NCBI GenBank assembly: GCA_027310565.1
Contig: DAIDAP010000027.1
Span: forward strand, 92,110 to 156,109
Length of the DNA: 64,000 bases
From: Chloroflexota bacterium
GTDB taxonomy: Bacteria > Chloroflexota > Limnocylindria > P2-11E
Reading direction: 5' to 3'
The notes beneath the pieces are model-generated. The model was not told the DNA's origin and made no database searches. It saw only the letters and a list, made by a program, of their open reading frames with translations. Shown here piece by piece: positions 42,550 through 50,792 of this stretch. Made by a program: the position numbers and the translations under genes. The first letter of the stretch is position 1, and each line of letters begins with the position of its first letter.

Positions 42550-43514
42550 GCGGGCACTCCCTTCGTCGCGCGGGCGGCGGACACGAGCGCCGACAGCTTG
42601 CGGACGGCGACGTCGTGCGGCAGGTACTCGAGACCGGTCGTCGGCGAGAACCACAGCCGGTCGTACGACACCTGGCCGATGGCCTTCTCGATGACGTCCG
42701 CGAGCTCGCGGGGCGTCTCGATGGCGGTGTTGCGCGCGTCGACGATCCCGAGCACGACGGTCTTGTCCTTCAGCACCGAGAGCCGCTCCAGCGCGCGGGT
42801 CGGGCGGCTGCGCAGGTCGAGTCCGACCTGCGCGACCGGGAACGTGGCGAGCTCCTCGAGGATGGGGTCCGCCGCGAAGAAGTACGGGTAGATCGCGAGG
42901 TCCACGCCCGCCTCCGCGAGCCGCTCGTACGCGCGCCGGGCCAGACCGACGAGCTCCGGGTGCGCGGCGAGCGCGGGCTCCTCGACGTCCACGAGCGTCG
43001 CGCCGTGCTCCTTCAGCCCCCACACCTCGCGCGCGATCAGCTCGGCGACGGCGAGCGTGCGCGCCTCGAGGCTCCCGTACCCGCGGTCCGCCGCGGTGAG
43101 CGTCGCGAACGTGAGCGGCCCGCACACCGCTGCCTTCAGCGTGTGCTTCGCGATCGATTTCGCCTCGAGGAACGGCGCGACGAGCGCATGCCCGTCGCCC
43201 TCGAGGGCGCCGGTGATGACCGGCTGACGGAAGTACGTGTTGTTGTCGTAGAAGCGCTCGAGCGGACCGCGCTCGCAGCTCCTCCAACCGGCCGCGAACG
43301 GCGCCAGGAGGTCGTCCCACGCGATGTGACCGTCGTTCACGACGTCGACGCCGATCTCCTCCATCTCGCGGATGGCCCACGCGGTCGTGGCGCGGTAGAC
43401 CGACGCCAGACCCGCCTGGTCGATCTCGCCGCGGTCGAGGCGGTGCAGCGCGCGCCGCAGCTCCTGGTGCTCGTCGCTGATCTTCGGATACGCGCCGATG
43501 ACGGTGGTCTTCAA
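42546..43514 (-). CDS. MetE N-terminal-like domain as a separate protein
   Basis: A 322-aa barrel homologous to the N-terminal half of MetE. It begins VIGAYPKISDEHQELRRAL and ends with DRLWFSPTTGLEYLPHDV, which parallels the zinc-free WVSTSCSLLHVP end of MetE N-domains. Zinc ligands of the catalytic half are absent (YPYFFA in place of ICYGD, TTGL in place of DCGL). It probably binds polyglutamyl folate and works with the next gene. TTG 43514 overlaps the metF stop as TTGA. It could instead have its own methyltransferase role. Confidence 0.75.
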   Translation of the reverse strand: MKTTVIGAYPKISDEHQELRRALHRLDRGEIDQAGLASVYRATTAWAIREMEEIGVDVVNDGHIAWDDLLAPFAAGWRSCERGPLERFYDNNTYFRQPVITGALEGDGHALVAPFLEAKSIAKHTLKAAVCGPLTFATLTAADRGYGSLEARTLAVAELIAREVWGLKEHGATLVDVEEPALAAHPELVGLARRAYERLAEAGVDLAIYPYFFAADPILEELATFPVAQVGLDLRSRPTRALERLSVLKDKTVVLGIVDARNTAIETPRELADVIEKAIGQVSYDRLWFSPTTGLEYLPHDVAVRKLSALVSAARATKGVPA

Positions 43515-44428
43515 CGCACGGCCTCCTTCACGGTGGGTCGCGGGAGCAGCCCGGCGCCTTCCACGACGCGGACGACGCCCTCGGGCCATTCGATCGCGTA
43601 GAGATGGACGCCGTTCGCCCCGGGAAGCGCGCGCAGCGAGCGCGCGGTCTCGACGGCGATCGCGACGCCCTCGGACTCCTGATCCCGCGCCGCCCGGATG
43701 CGCTCGAGGACCGACGCCGGGACGGCGATCCCGGGGATGCCGGCGAGCCGCTCGGCCTGCTCGGCGGAGCGCAGGACGAAGACGCCCGCGATGATCGCGG
43801 CCTGCCGGCCGGCCTGACGGCGGACCTCGGCGAGCCAGCGGCCGAACGTCGCGAGGTCGAACACCGGCTGGGTCTGGAGGAAGTCCGCACCGGCGCGCAC
43901 CTTCTCGACGGTCTTCGCCACGTCGGCCTCCATCGGATCGGCGAAGGGTGAGGCCGTAGCGCCGACCGCGTACCGCGGCGGCTCCTTGATCTCGTCGCCC
44001 GAGAGCAGCCGGCCCTCGTCCCGCATGGCCACGGCCATGCGCACGAGCGCGAGCCCATCGAGGTCCTTCACATGCACCGCGTCGGGCTGGTTCCCGCGCC
44101 TCGGGTCGTCGCCGGTCATGAACAGGAACTGATCGAGGCCGAGCGCCGCGGCGCCGAGCAGGTCGGACTGCAGCGCGATGCGGTTCCGGTCGCGGCCGGT
44201 CATCTGCACGATGGGCTCGAGCCCGGCTCCCCGGACGATCACCGCGGCGGGGATCGCAGCCATCGAGACGATCGCACGGTTGTTGTCGGTGACGTTCACC
44301 GCGTCGACGAAGCCGCGAAGCACGCCGGCGCGGCGGCGCACGACGCTCGCGGCGGCGCTCTTCGGCGGATTCAGCTCGGCGGTGACGACGAACTCGCCGC
44401 GGCGGTGGAGCTCCCGAACGGTGCTCAC
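43511..44428 (-). CDS. metF: Methylenetetrahydrofolate reductase
   Basis: A 305-aa TIM-barrel flavoprotein that makes 5-methyl-THF. Segments such as FVVTAELNPPKSA, VNVTDNNRA, MTGRDRNRIALQSDLLGAAALG, FMTGDDPR and FLQTQPVFDLATFGRWL support it. First gene of the operon, with a SAM riboswitch 70 nt upstream of the GTG. It supplies the methyl donor for the split methionine synthase behind it. Confidence 0.92.
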   Translation of the reverse strand: MSTVRELHRRGEFVVTAELNPPKSAAASVVRRRAGVLRGFVDAVNVTDNNRAIVSMAAIPAAVIVRGAGLEPIVQMTGRDRNRIALQSDLLGAAALGLDQFLFMTGDDPRRGNQPDAVHVKDLDGLALVRMAVAMRDEGRLLSGDEIKEPPRYAVGATASPFADPMEADVAKTVEKVRAGADFLQTQPVFDLATFGRWLAEVRRQAGRQAAIIAGVFVLRSAEQAERLAGIPGIAVPASVLERIRAARDQESEGVAIAVETARSLRALPGANGVHLYAIEWPEGVVRVVEGAGLLPRPTVKEAVR

Positions 44429-44497
44429 GCCCGCCTCGCCGCCGTGAGATGGCGCAGGGGCCGCGCCCCCGCCACCGCCAGCCTCATATGCCGATGA

Positions 44498-44599
44498 CCT
44501 CTCATCTTTCCCAAATGGGTCGGAGTTGGCACCACTGCGGGTCTCCGCCGGTTGCCGAGGCGTCGTCGGGCCGTTCCCTCAGCCTCTCTGGATGAAAGG
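44498..44599 (-). promoter_or_regulatory. SAM-I (S-box) riboswitch upstream of metF
   Basis: On the minus strand the 102 nt show the S-box core: CCTTTCATC opening P1, CAGAGAGGCTGAGGGAAC, GGCCCGACGACGCCTCGGCAACC, GGTGCCAACTCCGACCC and GGGAAAGATGAG closing P1. The two P1 strands (44591-44599 and 44498-44506) pair over nine positions with one G-U. It should repress the metF-metE operon when SAM is high. A GC-rich hairpin (ggggc-gcg-gcccc) lies between it and the start codon and could be the expression platform. Confidence 0.9.
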
Positions 44600-44642
44600 A
44601 CGCGTCGCTCGACCGATGCTAGCACGTACACTCGCCTCGCCC

Positions 44643-45269
44643 ATGACCGAACGCCTCGTGGATCGGACGCTGCGCGCGTTCTCCGACGACCTCGCGTCCG
44701 ACGCCCCGGTGCCCGGCGGCGGCAGCGCCGCGGCGTACGCCGGCGCCGTGGGCGCGGCGCTCGCGGCGATGGTCGCGCGCATCGCGACGAAGAAGGCGAC
44801 CGACCCGTCGCTGAGCGAGTACATCACCGAGGTCGACCATCTCCGCGCCGACTTCCTGCGGCTGGTCGACGACGACGCCGCCGCGTACACGCGCGTGGCC
44901 GAGGCGATGAAGCTCCCGCGTGCGAGCGACCAGGACAAGCGCGTGCGGACCGAGCGGCTGCAGTCCGCGCTCCTCGCCGCGTCTCGCGTGCCGCTCGAGG
45001 TGGCGAAGACCGGCCGGCGGCTGCTGGACGCGTGCGAGCGCGGCATGAAGTCGGCGCCGGCGGCCGCGGTGAGCGACATCGGCGTCGGCGCGCTCATGGC
45101 CGAGGCCGCCCTGCGCGGCGCCGCGATGAACGTGATGATCAACCTGTCCTCGGTGAAGGACCCGGGCCAGGTGAAGGCGCTCTCCGAGGACCTCGACCGC
45201 GCGCTCGATGGCGTCGAGGCGCAGCGCAAGCGGATCACGGACTTCGTCGAGTCGCGCATCGCCCGCTGA
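44643..45269 (+). CDS. Cyclodeaminase/cyclohydrolase-family protein (FchA-like)
   Basis: A 208-aa all-helical protein of the FTCD_C family (methenyl-THF cyclohydrolase or formimino-THF cyclodeaminase). The GGGS loop is in APVPGGGSAAAYAGAVGAALAAMVA. The AAAVSDIGVGALMAEAALRGAAMNVMINL helix is typical. Because folD follows at once and has lost its own cyclohydrolase lysine, a methenyl-THF cyclohydrolase role is preferred. TACACT ends 10 nt before the ATG. It is divergent from the SAM riboswitch operon. Confidence 0.85.
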   Translation: MTERLVDRTLRAFSDDLASDAPVPGGGSAAAYAGAVGAALAAMVARIATKKATDPSLSEYITEVDHLRADFLRLVDDDAAAYTRVAEAMKLPRASDQDKRVRTERLQSALLAASRVPLEVAKTGRRLLDACERGMKSAPAAAVSDIGVGALMAEAALRGAAMNVMINLSSVKDPGQVKALSEDLDRALDGVEAQRKRITDFVESRIAR

Positions 45270-46096
45270 TGCGGCTGCTCCACGGGCGGCCCGTCGCGGA
45301 GCGGGTGAACGCCCGAACGCGGGAACGGATCGCCGCCCTCCATGCGCGGCGCGTCCGCCCGTTGCTCGCCGTCATTCGGGTCGGCGCCGATCCCGCCGCG
45401 GAGTCGTACCTCGGGCGCATTCGCGGGCTCGCGGGTGAGCTCGGCATCGACGTCGACGGGCTCGTCGCGAGCGACGCGAGCGGCCTCGTCCCCCTCATCC
45501 GCCGCGCCGACGCCGGTGCGCACGGCATGCTCGTCCTGACGCCCCTCCCGCCGGGCGTCGGTGAGGCCGAGGTCGCCGAGGCGATCCCTCCGGACCGGGA
45601 CGTCGAGGGCGTTCACCCCTACAACGTCGGCCTGCTCACGCTGGGCCGGCCGCGCTTCATCCCGTCGACCGCCGAGGCCGTCCTGGAGCTGCTGCGCTTC
45701 TACGAGGTCCCGCTGCGCGGCGCGAACGCGATCGTCATCGGCCGCAGCCCCATCGTCGGACGGCCGGCCGCGGCGCTGCTGACACAGGAGGACGCGACCG
45801 TGACGCTCGCGCACAGCCGCACGGCCGACCTCGCCTCCCTCACGCGCGCCGCGCGGATCGTCGTCGTCGCGATCGGGCGGAGGGGCTTCCTGCGCGGCGA
45901 CATGATCGCGCCGGGAGCGACCGTGATCGACGCGGGCATCAACGTCACCCCCGCGGGGATCGCCGGCGACGCCGACGCCGACGGCATGGCGCAGGTCGCC
46001 GGCGCGCTGAGCCCGGTTCCCGGCGGCCTCGGCGCCGTCACCACCGCGCTCCTGCTCCGCAGCGTCGTCTCCGCGGCGGAGGAGCAGACGAGGTAG
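45269..46096 (+). CDS. folD: FolD-like methylene-THF dehydrogenase lacking the cyclohydrolase lysine
   Basis: A 275-aa protein with the FolD architecture and NADP-binding IVIGRSPIVGRPAAALL. The catalytic YVxxK motif of bifunctional FolD reads SYLGRIR, so the Lys needed for cyclohydrolase activity is Ile. The usual VQLPLP reads VLTPLP, and DVDG reads DVEG. Dehydrogenase activity may persist, while cyclohydrolase activity should be lost. ATG overlaps the fchA stop by one base. Family membership is sure; the functional split is inference from the residues. Confidence 0.88.
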   Translation: MRLLHGRPVAERVNARTRERIAALHARRVRPLLAVIRVGADPAAESYLGRIRGLAGELGIDVDGLVASDASGLVPLIRRADAGAHGMLVLTPLPPGVGEAEVAEAIPPDRDVEGVHPYNVGLLTLGRPRFIPSTAEAVLELLRFYEVPLRGANAIVIGRSPIVGRPAAALLTQEDATVTLAHSRTADLASLTRAARIVVVAIGRRGFLRGDMIAPGATVIDAGINVTPAGIAGDADADGMAQVAGALSPVPGGLGAVTTALLLRSVVSAAEEQTR

Positions 46097-46154
46097 CTCG
46101 GACGTCGGACGCGCCGGAGCGAGCGACGAGCGACCCGCTCGCGAAGAGCGGGGA

Positions 46155-46174
46155 GTCCGACGCTAGAGTCGGAC
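46155..46174. terminator. Hairpin overlapping the glpX stop codon
   Basis: GTCCGAC-gctaga-GTCGGAC, with the glpX stop inside the loop. It lies between convergent folD and glpX and may stop transcription from both directions. A further GTCGGAC copy occurs 50 bp upstream. Confidence 0.4.
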
Positions 46175-47158
46175 GACGGGCGGGTGCGCGGGATCTTCGA
46201 AATGCGTCGTGTCGATGAGGCGCATCTTGCCAACGCGCCGGTCGAGGATCACCGAGTGCGTGCGCACGCCACGGCCGAAGAAGCGCACGCCGCGCAGCAG
46301 CTCGCCGTCGGTCACGCCGGTCGCGACGAAGCGGATGTCGTGCCCGCTCGCGAGGTCCTCCGTGCGGTAGACGCGCCCCTCGTCGGCGATGCCCATCGTC
46401 CTCGCGCGCCGGCGCTCCTCGTCGTTGCGGAACCTGAGCCGGCCGATGATCTCTCCGCCGAGGCACTTGAGCGCGGCCGCCGCGAGCACGCCCTCGGGCG
46501 CGCCGCCGCTGCCCATGACGCAGTGGAGGCCGGTGCCGCCGACGGCGACCTCGAGCGCGGCGATGACGTCGCCATCCTCGATGAGGTGGATGCGCGCGCC
46601 GGCGTCGCGGACCTCCGCGATGAGCCGCCGATGGCGCTCGCGGTCCAGGACCACGACGGTGAGGTCGCGCACCTCGCGGCCCAGCGACCGCGCGACGATC
46701 TCGAGGTTCTCGCTCACCGGCCGGTCGAGGTCCACCTTCCCGCGCGCCGGCGGCCCCACCACGAGCTTCTCCATGTAGGTGTCGGGCGCGTGCAGCAGCC
46801 CGCCCGGCTCGGAGACCGCGATCACGGTGATCGCGTTCGCCCGGCCCTTCGCGACGAGGTTGGTCCCCTCGAGCGGATCGACCGCGATGTTCACCTCGGG
46901 GCCGTCGCCACGGCCGACCTTCTCGCCGATGTAGAGCATCGGCGCCTGGTCGCGCTCGCCCTCGCCGATCACGATCGTGCCGTTGAACGACACCTCGTCC
47001 ATCGCCTTGCGCATCGCCTCGACTGCGGCCTGATCGGCGCGGTCGTTCTCGCCGTGGCCGACCCAGTGCGCGGCGCTGATCGCGGCGGCCTCGGTGATGC
47101 GGACGAGCTCGAGGCCCGGCGTGCGGTCGCTCGAGATCGGAGGTCCCATCGCGCTCAC
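46163..47158 (-). CDS. glpX: Class II fructose-1,6-bisphosphatase
   Basis: A 331-aa GlpX-type phosphatase of gluconeogenesis. Metal and substrate segments are GTIVIGEGERDQAPMLYIGE, VDPLEGTNLVAKG, LIEDGDVIAAL and VMGSGGAPEGVLAAAALKCLGGEI. GTG overlaps the glycerate kinase stop as GTGA. An ATG three codons downstream is an alternative. The pairing with glycerate kinase suggests carbon enters gluconeogenesis from glycerate. Confidence 0.93.
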   Translation of the reverse strand: MSAMGPPISSDRTPGLELVRITEAAAISAAHWVGHGENDRADQAAVEAMRKAMDEVSFNGTIVIGEGERDQAPMLYIGEKVGRGDGPEVNIAVDPLEGTNLVAKGRANAITVIAVSEPGGLLHAPDTYMEKLVVGPPARGKVDLDRPVSENLEIVARSLGREVRDLTVVVLDRERHRRLIAEVRDAGARIHLIEDGDVIAALEVAVGGTGLHCVMGSGGAPEGVLAAAALKCLGGEIIGRLRFRNDEERRRARTMGIADEGRVYRTEDLASGHDIRFVATGVTDGELLRGVRFFGRGVRTHSVILDRRVGKMRLIDTTHFEDPAHPPVVRL

Positions 47159-48312
47159 ACCCTATCGGCTTCGCGGCGCCAGCGCAGGACGGCACGCGCC
47201 GCGGCCGCCTCGACGAGCGGCAGCGGATCCCGCATGGCGGCCTCGCGCTCGGCGTCGGTCGCCGCGAGCGGCTGGAACGCGGTGACGCCGGCATCGCGCA
47301 TCGTCTCGTAGCCCTCGCCGAGCGACCCCGCGACCGCGACCACCGGGACGCCCGCCGCGCGCGCCACGAGCGTGACCGCGTGGGTGAGCTTCCCATACGC
47401 GCTCTGCCGGTCGATCCGGCCCTCGCCCGTGACGACGAGCGCGGCGCCCGCGACGCGTCTCGCGAATCCGACGACGTCGAGCACGAGCCGCGCCCCGGAC
47501 ACCAGGCGCGCGTCGAGGAACGCGATGAGCCCGGCGCCCAGGCCGCCCGCGGCCCCCGCGCCGGGGACGTCGCGGACGCCTCGGCCGACGAAGCGCTCGA
47601 CGACGTCGGCGTAGCGCGTCAGGGCCGCGTCGAGCTGGCGGACCATCTGCGGCGTCGCGCCCTTCTGGGGCCCGTACACCGCGCTCGCGCCCTCCGGTCC
47701 GAGGAGCGGATTGCGCACGTCGCACGCCACGTCGATGGCCGGGCGGATGAGCCGCAGGTCCGTCTGCCCCTCGATGCGCGCGAGACGCGCGAGCGCGGCC
47801 CCGCCTTCGGGGAGGTCCGCGCCGCCCGCGTCGACGAAGCGGTAGCCGAACGCGCGCGCCATCCCGGCGCCGCCGTCGTTCGTCGCGCTCCCGCCGATCC
47901 CGACGACGATGCGATGCGCGCCGGTCATCGCGGCCGCGATGATCAGCTCCCCGGTCCCGCGTGTCGAGGTGACACGGGGGTCGCGCTCGTCCTCGCGCAG
48001 GAGCGGCAGCCCGCTCGCCGCGGCCATCTCGACGACCGCCGTGGTGCGATCGCCGAGGACGCCCCACTCGGCATCCACCTCGCGAAGGAGCGGGTCGTGC
48101 ACACGCGCGCGCCGCAGCTCGCCGCGCGTCGCCGACACCAGCGCGCGGACCGTACCCTCGCCGCCGTCCGCGAGCGGCAGCTCGACGCGGTCGGCCGCGG
48201 GCCACGCGGCGCGCACGCCGCGGGCGATCGCGGCCGCGACGGCCACGGCGTCGGCCGAACCCTTGAACGACTGGGGAGCGATCACGACCCGCGGCGCCTC
48301 GCGCTCGGGCAC
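47155..48312 (-). CDS. Glycerate kinase (GlxK/GarK family)
   Basis: A 385-aa enzyme that phosphorylates glycerate to 2-phosphoglycerate. Signatures are IAPQSFKGSADA, PLADGGEGT, GIGGSATNDGGAGMARAFGYRF, GAAGGLGAGLIAFLDA and TGEGRIDRQSAYGK. Start GTG 48312. It is followed by glpX in the same operon. Substrate routes could be glyoxylate or serine catabolism, in line with the C1 genes next door. Confidence 0.92.
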   Translation of the reverse strand: MPEREAPRVVIAPQSFKGSADAVAVAAAIARGVRAAWPAADRVELPLADGGEGTVRALVSATRGELRRARVHDPLLREVDAEWGVLGDRTTAVVEMAAASGLPLLREDERDPRVTSTRGTGELIIAAAMTGAHRIVVGIGGSATNDGGAGMARAFGYRFVDAGGADLPEGGAALARLARIEGQTDLRLIRPAIDVACDVRNPLLGPEGASAVYGPQKGATPQMVRQLDAALTRYADVVERFVGRGVRDVPGAGAAGGLGAGLIAFLDARLVSGARLVLDVVGFARRVAGAALVVTGEGRIDRQSAYGKLTHAVTLVARAAGVPVVAVAGSLGEGYETMRDAGVTAFQPLAATDAEREAAMRDPLPLVEAAAARAVLRWRREADRV

Positions 48313-48356
48313 GCCGGAATGATATGGACGACGCGGACGTTACGCGTCCGGTGCAC

Positions 48357-48537
48357 CTAGTGTCGCGCACCGGGAATCCCTCGCCGCTGCATCGGCCCAG
48401 ACGGCCGATGCGGATGTCGCCTTCGTCCGGGCGCTCCTCACGTATCTGCGGATACGCTCCGGCGCGTCCTCCTCGGCTCCGTGGCCTCGGCCGTCTGGGC
48501 CGCGCATCGTCGAGGCGTTTCCGGCGCGCGACACTAG
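48357..48537. repeat. 181-bp near-perfect inverted repeat, MITE-like, with CTAG ends
   Basis: Almost the whole gap is one long hairpin. The first 12 bases ctagtgtcgcgc match the reverse complement of the last 12 exactly. An internal 16-mer cggcccagacggccga is repeated inverted. The centre is CGTATC-tgcg-GATACG. Arms of about 88 bp diverge at scattered positions. CTAG at both ends could be a target-site duplication flanking TGTCGCGC termini, as expected of a non-autonomous transposable element. No ORF. Confidence 0.75.
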
Positions 48538-48550
48538 ACTCGGAGCACAG

Positions 48551-49531
48551 GTGACCCTCACCACGAGCCCTGACGCGGGCTGTACCCCGCGTGCCCCGGG
48601 CGAGATCAGCGAGGCGTGGAGCGCGGCCGCGGCGCGTCGGTCGCCGGCCAGCATCTTCCTCACGCCCGAGTGGATCGCCGTGGCGCGCGCGCACGACGCG
48701 TCCGAACACGTCACGCTCGCCGTGGGCGCGGAGCCGCGCGCCGTGGCCGCCCTCGCGCGCGCGCCGGACGGGACGCTCTCGTTCGCCGGCGGCGAGCTCA
48801 CCGACGAGCAGGACGTCGCCGCGGCGCCCGGGGACGCGCGCACGGCCGCGGCGTCGGTCGCACGGTGGATCGTGGCCGACGGCGCGCGACGCGTCCGGTT
48901 CGACTACCTCCCCGACGACACGCCGACGCTCGCCGCGTTCGCCGAGGTGCTCTCGGCCGCCGGGTACGCGGTGACCAGGCGGCGCCTCGTCACGAGCCCG
49001 CGCGTCACGCTCGCGGCGGACTTCGAGACGTACGTGCAGGGCCTCGGGAAGAAGGAGCGGCACGAGCTGCGCCGCAAGCTGCGGCGCTTCGAGGGCGCCC
49101 CGGACACGTCGTTCCGCTGGGCGACCGACGCCGAGCGGCCGCGTGTCCTCGATCGCTTCTTCGGACTCCATCGGCTCAGCAAGGGTGACAAGGCGCGCTT
49201 CATGACCGCGGAGACCGAGGCGTTCTTCCGCGACGTCGCCGACGCGATCGCGCCGACCGGCCGGCTGCGCCTCGGCGTGCTCCGCGCGCACGGCGCGGAC
49301 GCCGCGGTCCTCTTCGCGTTCGCCTACGGGGACACCCTCGCGCTGTACAACGCGGCGTACGATCCGGCGCTCGCGTCGCTGTCGCTCGGCATCGCCAGCC
49401 ACGCGTTCGCGATCCGCGAGGCGATCGCGGGCGGCTTCGCCGTGTACGACCTGCTGCGCGGGGACGAGCCGTACAAGTACGACCTCGGCGCCGCCGATCG
49501 CTGGCTGTGGCGCCTCGAGGCGGCGCGATGA
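48551..49531 (+). CDS. GNAT/FemAB-like acyltransferase (CelD/BcsL family)
   Basis: A 326-aa protein with the CelD/BcsL layout: an N-terminal half around FLTPEWIAVA, a basic segment LGKKERHELRRKLRRFE, and the C-terminal FAYGDTLALYNAAYDPALASLSLG then YDLLRGDEPYKYDLGA. Members acylate sugars or extend peptides. TAGACT ends 10 nt before GTG 48551, directly behind the inverted repeat. It overlaps the next glycosyltransferase gene, so it likely modifies that pathway's product. Confidence 0.8.
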   Translation: MTLTTSPDAGCTPRAPGEISEAWSAAAARRSPASIFLTPEWIAVARAHDASEHVTLAVGAEPRAVAALARAPDGTLSFAGGELTDEQDVAAAPGDARTAAASVARWIVADGARRVRFDYLPDDTPTLAAFAEVLSAAGYAVTRRRLVTSPRVTLAADFETYVQGLGKKERHELRRKLRRFEGAPDTSFRWATDAERPRVLDRFFGLHRLSKGDKARFMTAETEAFFRDVADAIAPTGRLRLGVLRAHGADAAVLFAFAYGDTLALYNAAYDPALASLSLGIASHAFAIREAIAGGFAVYDLLRGDEPYKYDLGAADRWLWRLEAAR

Positions 49532-50790
49532 CGCGCGTCGCGATGCTGTCGGTGCACGCGTGCCCCCTGGCGCATCTGGGTGGACGCGACTCGGGCGGCA
49601 TGAACGTGTACGTGCGCGAGCTCGCGCGCGAGCTGGGACGGCGCGGCCACGAGGTGGACGTGTTCACCCGCTGGCGCGAGAAGGACGACCCGCGGATCCA
49701 GCCGCTCGGCCCCAACGCGCGCGTCGTGCACATCCCGTCGGGGCCGATGGGTTACTGGCCGAAGATGGACGTGTACGAGCACCTCGACGAGTTCACGGAG
49801 CGCCTCATCGGCCACGTCGACACCGAGGGAAAGGCGTACGACCTCCTGCACTCCCACTACTGGCTGTCGGCCGAGGTGGCGCGCACCCTCGCCCCGCGCT
49901 GGGGCGTACCGCGCGTGCAGATGTTCCACACGCTCGGCATGGTGAAGCGCGAGGTGATGGACGAGGACGTCGACGGCGAGAGCGACGTCCGCGTCGCCAT
50001 CGAGCGGCGCGCGGTGCGGGAGTCGGCCGCGATCGTCGCGGCGAGCAGGATCGAGGTCGGCGAGCTGCGCGAGCTGTACGAGGCGGAGCGCGCGAAGATC
50101 CACGTCATCCCCTGCGGCGTCGACCCCGCGCTGTTCCGCCCGATGCGTCAGGCCGACGCGCGGGAGCGGCTCGGCCGCGATCCGTGCGAGCAGATGATCC
50201 TCTTCGTCGGTCGGATCGAGCAGATCAAGGGGATCGACGTGCTGCTGCGCGCGCTCGGATCGCTGTTCTCACGGCGTCCCGAGCTGCGCGGGCAGGTCCG
50301 CCTCGTCGTCGTCGGCGGCGCGCTCGATCCGAGCGACGACGCCTCCGAGAGCGAGAAGATCCACGAGCTGCGGCGCCTCGTCCACGAGCACCGCATGGAG
50401 CCGAACGTCGCGTTCACCGGCTCGCTCGACCAGCCGACGCTCGCGCTCTACTACGCGGCGGCGGACGTCTGCGCCGTCCCGTCGCTCACCGAGTCGTTCG
50501 GCCTCGTCGCGCTCGAGGCCATGGCCTGCGGGACCCCGGTGGTCGGGACGCGCGTCGGCGGCCTGCAGACGCTCATCGAGGACGGCAGGTCCGGTCTGCT
50601 CGTCCCGGCCGGCGATGCCGAGGCCCTCGCCGGGGCGATCGCGCGGGTGCTCGGCGACCCCCGTCTGCGCATGCACCTCGCGCACGGAGCGCGCGACCGG
50701 GCGGAGCACTACACCTGGCGCATGGTCGCCGATCGCGTCGAGGAGCTCTACGCGAAAGTGCTCACCGCCGCGCCCGCGATGGAGATCTGA
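49528..50790 (+). CDS. GT4 glycosyltransferase (MshA / sucrose-phosphate-synthase-like)
   Basis: A 420-aa GT-B enzyme. The N-terminal acceptor domain has GGRDSGGMNVYVRELARELGRRGHEVDVFTR and HSHYWLSAEVA. The donor domain has LFVGRIEQIKGIDVLL and ESFGLVALEAMACGTPVVGT (EX7E motif). The sequence resembles MshA, which links GlcNAc to inositol phosphate in mycothiol synthesis. ATG overlaps the GNAT-like stop as ATGA, and a PIG-L deacetylase follows after 2 bp, the order expected for an MshA/MshB-type pathway. Confidence 0.88.
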   Translation: MTRVAMLSVHACPLAHLGGRDSGGMNVYVRELARELGRRGHEVDVFTRWREKDDPRIQPLGPNARVVHIPSGPMGYWPKMDVYEHLDEFTERLIGHVDTEGKAYDLLHSHYWLSAEVARTLAPRWGVPRVQMFHTLGMVKREVMDEDVDGESDVRVAIERRAVRESAAIVAASRIEVGELRELYEAERAKIHVIPCGVDPALFRPMRQADARERLGRDPCEQMILFVGRIEQIKGIDVLLRALGSLFSRRPELRGQVRLVVVGGALDPSDDASESEKIHELRRLVHEHRMEPNVAFTGSLDQPTLALYYAAADVCAVPSLTESFGLVALEAMACGTPVVGTRVGGLQTLIEDGRSGLLVPAGDAEALAGAIARVLGDPRLRMHLAHGARDRAEHYTWRMVADRVEELYAKVLTAAPAMEI

Positions 50791-50792
50791 GC

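Noticed and set aside
48357..48537. Small protein-coding gene inside the gap (76-aa frame 48324-48554)
   Set aside because: The frame crosses the long inverted repeat and both arms would have to encode the same hairpin; composition is Arg/Ser/Pro shadow-like.
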